Below, piece after piece: positions 1 to 6,089 of a DNA stretch of 6,737 nt; the stretch's first letter is position 1; the number at the start of each line of letters is the position of its first letter. The stretch comes from Methylococcaceae bacterium NSP1-2 (GTDB taxonomy: Bacteria > Pseudomonadota > Gammaproteobacteria > Methylococcales > Methylomonadaceae), in NCBI GenBank assembly GCA_002256685.1, contig NQJH01000101.1, positions 1-6,737 of the forward strand, given 5' to 3'. The notes below the pieces were generated by a model. The model was not told the DNA's origin. It searched no databases and saw only the letters and a program-made list of their open reading frames with translations. The position numbers and the translations under genes are program-made.

Positions 1-267
1 AGCTCAGGCATTGTCAAAGAAGCCGCCGCGATTGGTATAGAACACGACAGTTTAGGGCAGTTGCTAGTGGTAGTGATTAGTTTGCAACACCCCGATGATT
101 ACGATGAAGCCGTGTTAATGCAGCATTGCCAAGCCCAATTACCTAATTTTATGCTACCCGCGAAAATAATCGTTACGCCTAGTTTGCCAAAAAATCCTAA
201 CGGAAAAATCGACCGTAAGGCGTTAGCTCAACAATTTGCCCCTCTTTTTCATCATGACTCAGCTTAA
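1..267 (+). CDS. Acyl-CoA ligase (AMP-forming), exosortase A-associated type, C-terminal end only
   Basis: Only the last 88 codons are visible; the frame is open from base 1 and ends at TAA 265-267. This is the small C-terminal lid domain of an ANL-superfamily adenylating enzyme (acyl-CoA synthetase / AMP-ligase). The key motif is NPNGKIDRKAL near the end, the A10-type motif, whose lysine (codon 205-207) normally catalyses adenylate formation. It is preceded by the usual LPNFMLPAKI and LPKNPNG segments. Such enzymes activate a carboxylic acid as acyl-AMP and usually transfer it to CoA or a carrier. The sub-family is inferred from the neighbour: a ligase immediately followed by this type of PLP decarboxylase is the standard pair in exosortase A / exopolysaccharide loci. 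The last 14 bases overlap the likely start of the decarboxylase, which suggests an operon. The natural substrate is not readable from this fragment. It could be another AMP-binding enzyme, but the context favours this call. Confidence 0.83.
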   Translation, partial: SSGIVKEAAAIGIEHDSLGQLLVVVISLQHPDDYDEAVLMQHCQAQLPNFMLPAKIIVTPSLPKNPNGKIDRKALAQQFAPLFHHDSA

Positions 268-486
268 AACCGCCCCACAACATCCGCCCATGCAGCAATT
301 CCCCGTGCGGCATAATCATTTAGTCATTGGTGGTATAGAATTAACGCGCTTAGTTAGCCGCGTCGGTAAAACGCCGTTTTATGCTTATGATAGGCAAGTG
401 ATTATTGACCGTGTGGCTCAATTACGCCAGCAGATGCCCAGCGAATTAAAAATTCATTACGCACTAAAAGCCAATCCCATGCCAGC

Positions 487-496
487 GGTGGGGTGG
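487..496 (+). repeat. 5-bp exact tandem duplication (GGTGG x2) causing the frameshift
   Basis: Bases 487-491 and 492-496 are both GGTGG. With one unit the local reading is Met-Pro-Ala-Val-Val-Gln-Leu-Met-Ala, which keeps the spacing between KAN and GFDV seen in related decarboxylases. With two units the frame moves and ends at TGA 503-505. The clean duplication explains the whole lesion with a single slippage event. The same stretch contains a GGGG run (490-493). Confidence 0.9.
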
Positions 497-502
497 TGCA
501 AC

Positions 503-507
503 TGATG
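503..507 (+). promoter_or_regulatory. TGATG stop/start overlap after the frameshift, possible reinitiation site
   Basis: The premature TGA (503-505) shares its A with ATG 505-507. That ATG is in the frame of the long downstream decarboxylase fragment, and the G-rich duplicated tract ends 8 bases upstream. This resembles the stop-start overlaps used for translational coupling, so a terminating ribosome could restart and make a fragment of about 331 residues. Whether it happens is inference; the overlap may be accidental. Confidence 0.3.
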
Positions 508-1493
508 GCAGGTTTAGTGGATGGTTTTGATGTGGCATCGTCCGCAGAAATGAAAATCGCGCTGGATACCGCCATGCCCGTTCAACAGATTAGTATTGCA
601 GGGCCGGGTAAATCAGTCGCTGAATTAAACATCGCGATTGCGGCGGGGGTCACTATTAATGTGGAATCTTTCAATGAATTGGAAACTATCGCCCGTTTAT
701 CGGCAAAAAGCGGTATTACTGCCTCGGTTGCCATTCGTATTAATCCCGCGTTTGAACTGAAAACCTCAGGCATGAAAATGGGCGGCGGTGCGAAACCGTT
801 TGGTATTGATGAAGAACAACTGCCTGCGGTATTAAGACATTTGCAAGTGTTGCCAGTGGATTTTCAAGGCTTTCATATTTACAGCGGCTCACAAAATTTA
901 AAAGCCGACGCACTTATCGAGGCACAGCGACAAAGTTTTGCGTTGGCTTTACGTCTGCTCGAATTTTGTCCTAATGGCATTAAAAAACTCAATATAGGCG
1001 GCGGTTACGGCATTCCTTATTTTGTTGGTGAAAGCCCGTTGAATATTGAACAAGTCGGTGATGCACTGGCTATCGAAATGGCTAAGTTTAAATCTGTGTT
1101 ACCCGAAGCGGAGGTTATTATTGAGCTAGGGCGTTATTTGGTCGGTGAAGCGGGAATTTATGTGTGCCAAGTGGTGGATAAAAAAATCTCGCGGGGGCAG
1201 GTGTATCTGGTTGTTAATGGCGGTTTGCATCATCATCTCGCCGCATCGGGTAATTTTGGGCAAGTGATTCGTAAAAATTATCCGCTGGCTATCGGTAATA
1301 AAATGTACGCTGAGCAGCAAGAAATCGTTAATGTTGTTGGCTGTTTGTGTACGCCTTTGGATATTCTTGCCGATAAAATGCCATTACCTGTGGCAGAAGT
1401 CGGTGATTTAGTGGTGGTTTATCAATCGGGTGCTTATGGTTTAACGGCTAGCCCTAGCGGGTTTTTAAGTCAGCCCAGTGCGGAAGAAGTGTT

Positions 1494-1525
1494 GGTGTAG
1501 GCGCGAATTGATTCGCGCCCACACC
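1494..1525. terminator. Long inverted repeat between convergent genes, likely bidirectional terminator hairpin
   Basis: GGTGT (1494-1498) pairs with ACACC (1521-1525), and GGCGCGAAT (1500-1508) pairs with ATTCGCGCC (1511-1519). There is one A/C mismatch (1499/1520), and the centre is TG. That is up to 14 pairs, mostly G/C. The arm begins inside the decarboxylase coding end and includes its TAG stop. It lies 16 bases beyond the gspD stop on the other strand, so transcripts from both sides would fold it. Neither strand has a strong T-run directly after the stem, so classical Rho-independent termination is not proven; it may act as a 3' stabilising or blocking structure. Confidence 0.6.
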
Positions 1526-1540
1526 CTAAAAAGTACGCGC

Positions 1541-3733
1541 TTAATAGTGAGGTGTTTCTGGATAAATACCTGTGAGTTTGCGTTTAAATTCATCGGTCAC
1601 ATCTCTGGCATTTTTTTCATTTTCTACGATACGCGGCGTGATTAAAATAACTAGCTCAGTTTTGTTCTTGTTTTTGGTGGTTGTCCCAAACAGTGCGCCT
1701 ATGTATGGTATTTCACTCAAAATAGGCATACCAGTTAGTCCATCGCTCGTATCTTCTCTAATTAATCCACCTAGGACAATGGTTTCGCCATTTTTTACCG
1801 CGATAGAGCTATTAATCTTACGTTGTTGAATCGTGGGCGAATTCAGCGCGGACGTGGTGGTAGCAACGGCTTGATTGGCTTCTTGTTCAATCTTCATTAG
1901 CACTAAACCACCCGCATTAACACGCGGCTTAATCTTTAACGTAATCCCTGTATCTAGCATTTGGATGTTATTGGAGACAATCGCACTGACATTGTCATTA
2001 TTGTTCAAAATGCCTGAGCTTGAGGTATTGACGCTGTTAGTATTGGTAGATTGAGAGGTTGCAACAGGTACTTTATCACCGACGTTGATAAAACCTTCCT
2101 GATTATTGAGTACCATTAATGAGGGTGAGGCAATGACATTAATCGCCGATTTTTCAGCTAAGGCATTGAGTACCGCTTTTGCTGTGCCGCCTGAATAAAA
2201 TAATGAATAGCCTGTTACGGGACCGATGGCTTTTAAATCGCCTGAGCTGATATTGGATAAGAGGTTACGAAAATTACCTGTATCAAATGACCATTGCATT
2301 CCATATTTCAAATCGTTTTTAAGATCAACTTCGACGATAGTGGCATCAATCAGCACTTGTAAAGGCATCACATCTAACTGCTTGATAATTGGCAGAATAC
2401 GTTCATATTCTTGCGCTGTCGCCACAATAATTAATGAGTTATTGGGTTCGTCGGAAATAATTCTAACTTCACCCACATCGGATACTGTCATATCGCCTGT
2501 TGCCTGAGGGCTAGCCGATACCGGTGTGGCTGGGGTGTTAGAGGATATTTCAGCCATGTCTTGTCCGGGTGCGACGCTGGCGGCTTTGTTTCGCTTGGGG
2601 GCTGCATTATTGAAAATTTCATTGAGCGTATCAGCTAATTCGACCGCATCGACATGCTGAACTTTATAGACATTGACACTACCACCCGAAGCAGTATTGG
2701 CTTTATCTAGCCTAAGCACCCAGCTTTCAATTTCATTTAGATAACGCGCTTGATGGGTGATGGCAAGAATAGCATTGAGTCGTTCAATGGGAATAAAACG
2801 AAAAAAACCAGCATCTTTGTCGCCGCTTTTGTCATTAAAAACCGCTTCCAATTCTTTGATAACGGTTTCTGGTTCAACATGGGCTAAAGAAAATAACGCA
2901 AACGATCGACCTTTTAAAACATCCGTGTCAAACGCACCAACCATCTCTTGTACGCGCTGCACTTCGTCACCTGTGCCTGATACCACCAAAATATTGCGAT
3001 CATTATCAATTTGAAGAATGGTTTTTTCCTGTACTAAAGGCTTAAGCAATTTAGATATTTCTTCAGCTGCGACATTGCGCACTGGAATCACTTTAGTTTG
3101 GTAGCCTGCCATGTTACTACCGATGGAAAGTTCGGACGTATATAAGGCATTAGCGGCAGGTTCGATATGGTAAATATTGCCATCTTTCACCAGAGCCGCA
3201 TTATTCATGCGTAATACCATTTCTAAGGTTGGCAGTAATTCGTCTTTCGTGAGAGCTTGCGTAGTTTGTAGCGTGACTTTACCTTTTACTTCAGGGCTTA
3301 ATACATAATTTTCACCCAAACTATCGCTCAAAATCGTTTTTGCGACTTCCGCTAAATCAGCATCATCAAAATTGAGGGAGTATGAGCCTTTAGCGGTGGA
3401 TTTATGTTTTTTGTTAGATAGGGTAGTGCTTGAAACCGTATCGCCGGTTGCTGGATATAGCTCACTCTTGGTACGGGTCATATTAAGATCGACAGGCTCT
3501 TTAATAATAGACGTTGGCTGGTTTTTGGCTGGTAGTACATCACTAAAACTAAGGACAGTAGTCGGTGCTTGGGTTTTTTTGCTTGAGGATGCCGTTTCAG
3601 TCGTTGATGTTGGCGGCAACTTGAGCGTTTGTTTAGGAGGAGCTGATGACTCACAAGCTGACAGCATTAAGCCTGTCGTTAGTGCAAAGCAAGCTATTGT
3701 TATGGTTTTATTAATTATTTGCATTAGTGTCAT
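1541..3733 (-). CDS. gspD: Type II secretion outer-membrane secretin GspD (lipoprotein type)
   Basis: GspD forms the multimeric outer-membrane gate through which folded proteins leave the periplasm. The 730-residue product starts with a lipoprotein signal peptide: a short basic n-region, a hydrophobic stretch and the lipobox LSAC with C27. The residue after the cysteine is Glu rather than Asp, which fits outer-membrane sorting. A Ser/Thr/Lys-rich linker (about 28-115) leads to N0 (about 117-192, with YSLNFDDADLAEV), N1 (213-272), N2 (275-345), and N3 (353-454) containing a low-complexity insert at about 377-420. The secretin domain runs from about 457 to 702 and has VEVDLKNDLKYG, the VGDKVPV segment, a Ser/Asn-rich gate loop (560-592), LDTGITLKIKPRV and GETIVLGGLI. 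It is the last gene of the operon, as in Xanthomonas xps clusters, and overlaps gspN by 23 bases. ATG 3724-3722 (Met4) is a credible alternative start with better ribosome-site spacing. It is slightly longer than many GspDs because of the linker. Confidence 0.96.
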   Translation of the reverse strand: MTLMQIINKTITIACFALTTGLMLSACESSAPPKQTLKLPPTSTTETASSSKKTQAPTTVLSFSDVLPAKNQPTSIIKEPVDLNMTRTKSELYPATGDTVSSTTLSNKKHKSTAKGSYSLNFDDADLAEVAKTILSDSLGENYVLSPEVKGKVTLQTTQALTKDELLPTLEMVLRMNNAALVKDGNIYHIEPAANALYTSELSIGSNMAGYQTKVIPVRNVAAEEISKLLKPLVQEKTILQIDNDRNILVVSGTGDEVQRVQEMVGAFDTDVLKGRSFALFSLAHVEPETVIKELEAVFNDKSGDKDAGFFRFIPIERLNAILAITHQARYLNEIESWVLRLDKANTASGGSVNVYKVQHVDAVELADTLNEIFNNAAPKRNKAASVAPGQDMAEISSNTPATPVSASPQATGDMTVSDVGEVRIISDEPNNSLIIVATAQEYERILPIIKQLDVMPLQVLIDATIVEVDLKNDLKYGMQWSFDTGNFRNLLSNISSGDLKAIGPVTGYSLFYSGGTAKAVLNALAEKSAINVIASPSLMVLNNQEGFINVGDKVPVATSQSTNTNSVNTSSSGILNNNDNVSAIVSNNIQMLDTGITLKIKPRVNAGGLVLMKIEQEANQAVATTTSALNSPTIQQRKINSSIAVKNGETIVLGGLIREDTSDGLTGMPILSEIPYIGALFGTTTKNKNKTELVILITPRIVENEKNARDVTDEFKRKLTGIYPETPHY

Positions 3734-4364
3734 CTTCAGAAGAATCGTTTGTTGGTCTAGGCGTAGCTGTGGGCGTAGCGCGTAAATTAGGCGGTATTAC
3801 GGCGTTTTGTCCTTGAATTGCTTTTGGTTTTGGTTTTCGAAGCGGTAAATTTTTTTGCGTGTCGCCTTGCGTCAGCATGATTTCATACGGATGAATTTCA
3901 GCGACCTTCCAGCCTTCGATAGTATCACCTGTAATTACTTTTCTATACTTGTCGCTAGAAGACGGTTTAGTGGTTGCTACACCGGGTGGTGCTGGCTCAG
4001 GAGTTTTTGCGACCGTTCGAGTGAGTAATGCCATTAAGCCTTTTTTGGTGGTATAAATTCCATTTAACATCCAGTCAAAGGTATTGGTAACAACCGCTAC
4101 TTGTTCGGGTGTTTTTTCAGCTTCTGCTATCGGTTTTCTGCCTGAGATGAATAAAGGTCTGTTGACCAAATCTGCATAACTGTCTTCAGGCTGTGAGTTT
4201 AAATTAATCTGTGGCATTTCATCGTTTAAGACTGGCTTGGTCTCAGAACTGATTGCGCTTAGCATTTGTTGTTGTGCTTGCTCGGCATAAAGCCACTCAA
4301 GCGTGATGACTAATAGCAGTACCAGACAAACCAGCATTAATGTTTTAATCAGTTTGCTATTCAT
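3711..4364 (-). CDS. gspN: Type II secretion inner-membrane connector, GspC-like protein of the Xps N type
   Basis: This is a 217-residue bitopic inner-membrane protein. It has a short basic start (MNSKLIK), one membrane helix at about residues 8-26, then a periplasmic region. A conserved-looking YADLVNRPLF segment (63-72) starts the homology region. The pattern continues with FDWMLNGIYTTKKGLMALLT (96-115), then GDTIEGWKV and IMLTQG (about 146-167), typical of the GspC homology domain that contacts the secretin N0 domain. No PDZ or coiled-coil domain follows; the end is Pro/Thr-rich and then acidic (SSEDD). The position between gspM and gspD matches xpsN, which takes the place of GspC in Xanthomonas-type systems, so the symbol is given by position and could equally be written gspC. 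The start ATG overlaps the gspM stop (ATGA, 4361-4364), indicating translational coupling. The assignment rests on context plus motif pattern, not on strong sequence identity. Confidence 0.82.
   Translation of the reverse strand: MNSKLIKTLMLVCLVLLLVITLEWLYAEQAQQQMLSAISSETKPVLNDEMPQINLNSQPEDSYADLVNRPLFISGRKPIAEAEKTPEQVAVVTNTFDWMLNGIYTTKKGLMALLTRTVAKTPEPAPPGVATTKPSSSDKYRKVITGDTIEGWKVAEIHPYEIMLTQGDTQKNLPLRKPKPKAIQGQNAVIPPNLRATPTATPRPTNDSSEDDTNANN
3734..3737 (-). promoter_or_regulatory. gspD: Weak Shine-Dalgarno-like GAAG favouring the Met4 start of gspD
   Basis: On the minus strand GAAG lies directly against the first ATG (3733-3731), too close to serve it, but 9 bases before the in-frame ATG at 3724-3722. 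The later start also gives a more ordinary signal peptide beginning MQIINK. The motif is short, so this is suggestive only. Confidence 0.35.
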
Positions 4365-4978
4365 TGGGCGGGTTTTCTCATAAAACTGACGACCCGAAAA
4401 TTAATAGCCAATTCATTACTTGCATCAATTTGACCGGTTTTTCGATTGCGCCGACCGCGTACAGGTCGAATGTCTATTTGGTCAATAATCATTAACGGCA
4501 CGGAATTTTCTATTTTATAAAGCACTGTCCGCAACATTTCACTGTTGCCGGTCATGCTGATTCTGACAATGATGTGATTAAACTTAGCCGGACTGTTAGT
4601 TGCGCTATCAGAGGAAGGCATCGTCTGTGTGCTACTCAGTTGCCCACCTGCCTCCACAATGGTTTTTTTAATAAAATCCTGCATTTCAGCGGATGCTAAC
4701 GCCTCGGTTTCTTGTCCATTAAAATAGCGTTGGTCGGTACTTTGCTGTTTTATTTTATCCCGACTGGCAAGCACTGCGTCTTTCTTAGCCAAAATTCGTT
4801 CATATTGATTCAACTTGAACAGCAGATTCTCTTTCGTGTCATTCAATGCCAGACCTTTGCTGACGACGGGAACAATAATCAGCAATCCCGCTATCAACAG
4901 AACAATAACCAATAAACCGACCGCCAGCCAGCGTTGTTGCAAGGGCGTTAGTGTTCCATCCTGTCCTTTATTTAACAT
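4361..4978 (-). CDS. gspM: Type II secretion assembly-platform protein GspM
   Basis: This is a 205-residue bitopic inner-membrane protein. A short cytoplasmic start is followed by a strong membrane helix at about residues 17-40, then a charged helical stretch (about 46-80) suited to coiled-coil pairing, and a C-terminal alpha/beta domain (about 95-200) with the pattern QDFIKKTIVEAGGQL, HIIVRISMTG, LYKIENSVPLMIIDQIDIRP and ELAINFRVVSFM. This layout matches GspM/PilO-like proteins, which pair with GspL to hold the ATPase and pseudopilin platform at the inner membrane. GspM is poorly conserved, and position directly after gspL and before gspN is a main support. Its start overlaps the end of gspL by 11 bases and its stop overlaps the gspN start. 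No clear ribosome site is seen upstream, consistent with coupling to gspL translation. Confidence 0.87.
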   Translation of the reverse strand: MLNKGQDGTLTPLQQRWLAVGLLVIVLLIAGLLIIVPVVSKGLALNDTKENLLFKLNQYERILAKKDAVLASRDKIKQQSTDQRYFNGQETEALASAEMQDFIKKTIVEAGGQLSSTQTMPSSDSATNSPAKFNHIIVRISMTGNSEMLRTVLYKIENSVPLMIIDQIDIRPVRGRRNRKTGQIDASNELAINFRVVSFMRKPAQ

Positions 4979-6089
4979 CCGTAGCTACTTTGTTAGTTTT
5001 TTTGGTGGGTTCAACGGTAATTTGGAAATGTTCTTGTTTACTAAGATTATCTTGCGTAACGGGGGACACGAAGACCGCATTGCTAAACACTTCTGAATCT
5101 TCTAATACGGCAATCAAGGTAGAGGCAGCAGGCGATTCGCCCTGAATTTGTAGTTGTCCATCTGCGTATTGGAGGTAGGCTAGCCAAGTATCATCTTTCA
5201 TGAGCTTACTGAGCGTATTCAGCATCAAAATAACCGAGGGGGTCGCATTTTTTTCATTGAGTAACTGCTGAGTTTCTTCTATCAGTGCAGCCGTTTCTAA
5301 TTGCAAGGCTTTAATTTTCTTGGCTTCTTTTTCTACTTTTTGAACTTTTTCTGTTAATGCGTTAACCGCTTGGTATTCAAACCAAACCGGCATAACAATC
5401 ACTGCGCCTAGCAATAAAAAAACTAAACCAATCAGAGATGAATGAATAATTCGCGGTATTTTTTCGACTTTGGGTCTTAAGCGGTCGGGCAACAAGTTAT
5501 AAACAGCATCGCCGTGTTCAAAATCATTGGCAACACCTTCATAATCGGCAATCATCGGCACAATACCGATTGCTTTGACATCCGCATAAAGTGCGTTAAG
5601 CGTCTCTCGCGTCGTCAATATTAAGAGAACCTTGATTTGATCGGCTTCGTTTAAATGCTTAGGCAGTCGCTTAACGACAAAATAAACCTGATCTGTCTTA
5701 AAGGGCGTATAACGATCCAGTTCGTAGCCGACAACTTGATGCAGGTTTTCTTTGGCTGCGATCGGCAAAGCCAATTCTTTTTGAATAACATCCTGCCCTG
5801 TCAGCCGCAATATGACTTTTGCTTTACTCAGTCTTTCATCACTAGCCAGCAAATTTTTATACTGAGCAATTGCTGATGAATCGCGCTCTAAAGTCGCCAA
5901 CTGTTCGCATTGCCCGCCGAATTGATAGCTCAAAATAAACTTATCACTATCAGCCCTGACAATAATAAAGCCTTGTTGAACACTGACCAGTTGCTTTATT
6001 TTTTCAGGCACTAAAAAACTAAGTTCACGCCCCCACCAGCGCAAAACAGTTTTAACATCCAGATCAATTGTTGAATTCAGATTCAGCAT
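4968..6089 (-). CDS. gspL: Type II secretion assembly-platform protein GspL (PilN-like C-terminal part)
   Basis: The 373-residue protein links the cytoplasmic secretion ATPase GspE to the inner-membrane platform. The cytoplasmic part (about 1-210) opens with RWWGRELSFLVPEK (17-30) and contains LPIAAKENLHQVVGYELDRYTPF (108-130), a segment characteristic of the Xps-type GspL and of actin-like PilM/GspL folds. A membrane helix lies at about 216-234. It is followed by a Lys/Glu-rich coiled coil (about 240-282) and a small periplasmic ferredoxin-like domain (about 284-360; WLAYLQYADGQLQIQG and FQITVEP) of the PilN fimbrial-assembly type. The arrangement and length fit GspL. The start overlaps gspK by 26 bases and the stop overlaps gspM by 11, so it is an internal operon gene. 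An AAG 7 bases upstream of the ATG is the only ribosome-site hint. Confidence 0.92.
   Translation of the reverse strand: MLNLNSTIDLDVKTVLRWWGRELSFLVPEKIKQLVSVQQGFIIVRADSDKFILSYQFGGQCEQLATLERDSSAIAQYKNLLASDERLSKAKVILRLTGQDVIQKELALPIAAKENLHQVVGYELDRYTPFKTDQVYFVVKRLPKHLNEADQIKVLLILTTRETLNALYADVKAIGIVPMIADYEGVANDFEHGDAVYNLLPDRLRPKVEKIPRIIHSSLIGLVFLLLGAVIVMPVWFEYQAVNALTEKVQKVEKEAKKIKALQLETAALIEETQQLLNEKNATPSVILMLNTLSKLMKDDTWLAYLQYADGQLQIQGESPAASTLIAVLEDSEVFSNAVFVSPVTQDNLSKQEHFQITVEPTKKTNKVATDVK

Larger units (their letters stand above)
254..1500 (+). pseudogene. PLP-dependent decarboxylase, exosortase A-associated, frameshifted by a 5-bp duplication
   Basis: This is a fold-type III PLP enzyme related to diaminopimelate/ornithine decarboxylases. 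The first part starts at ATG 254 and stops at TGA 503-505; the second part is open from GTG 493 to TAG 1498-1500. Joined by deleting one copy of the GGTGG repeat, they give about 413 residues, the expected length. Numbered on the repaired protein, visible motifs are TPFYAYDR near residue 40, HYALKANP with the PLP Schiff-base lysine K72 (codon 467-469), GFDVASSAE after the break, HIYSGSQ at about 206, the phosphate-binding GGGYGIPY at about 247, ELGR at about 289, CTPLD at about 364 (where diaminopimelate decarboxylases have the CESGD-type motif), and SGAYG with its active-site tyrosine near 393. The CTPLD variant and the upstream acyl-CoA ligase point to the exosortase A-associated family; its substrate is unknown to me. 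ATG 254 overlaps the ligase end; ATG 290 is an alternative start. The rest of the frame is undamaged, so the lesion is recent, an assembly error, or bypassed. As written, the catalytic lysine is separated from most of the barrel. Confidence 0.87.

Noticed and set aside
236..253. TTG at 236 as start of the decarboxylase
   Set aside because: It is a rarer start codon, lies deeper in the ligase gene and adds only PLFFI-like residues not resembling the family; ATG 254 or 290 is more likely.
582..1320. Minus-strand open frames of about 60 codons inside the decarboxylase
   Set aside because: Short, no motifs, and the plus strand carries continuous conserved enzyme motifs here.
493..1500. The downstream decarboxylase piece as an independent gene starting at GTG 493
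   Set aside because: It lacks the PLP lysine and barrel start, which lie intact just upstream in another frame; the tandem duplication explains the split.
1494..1525. The palindrome as a transposon end or attachment site
   Set aside because: No transposase, integrase or target duplication is nearby; its place between convergent stops fits a transcription-end hairpin better.
3372..3785. 137-codon plus-strand open frame opposite gspD/gspN
   Set aside because: It lies antisense to a clear secretin signal peptide and linker, has no recognisable domain, and is a shadow of the Ser/Thr-rich coding sequence.
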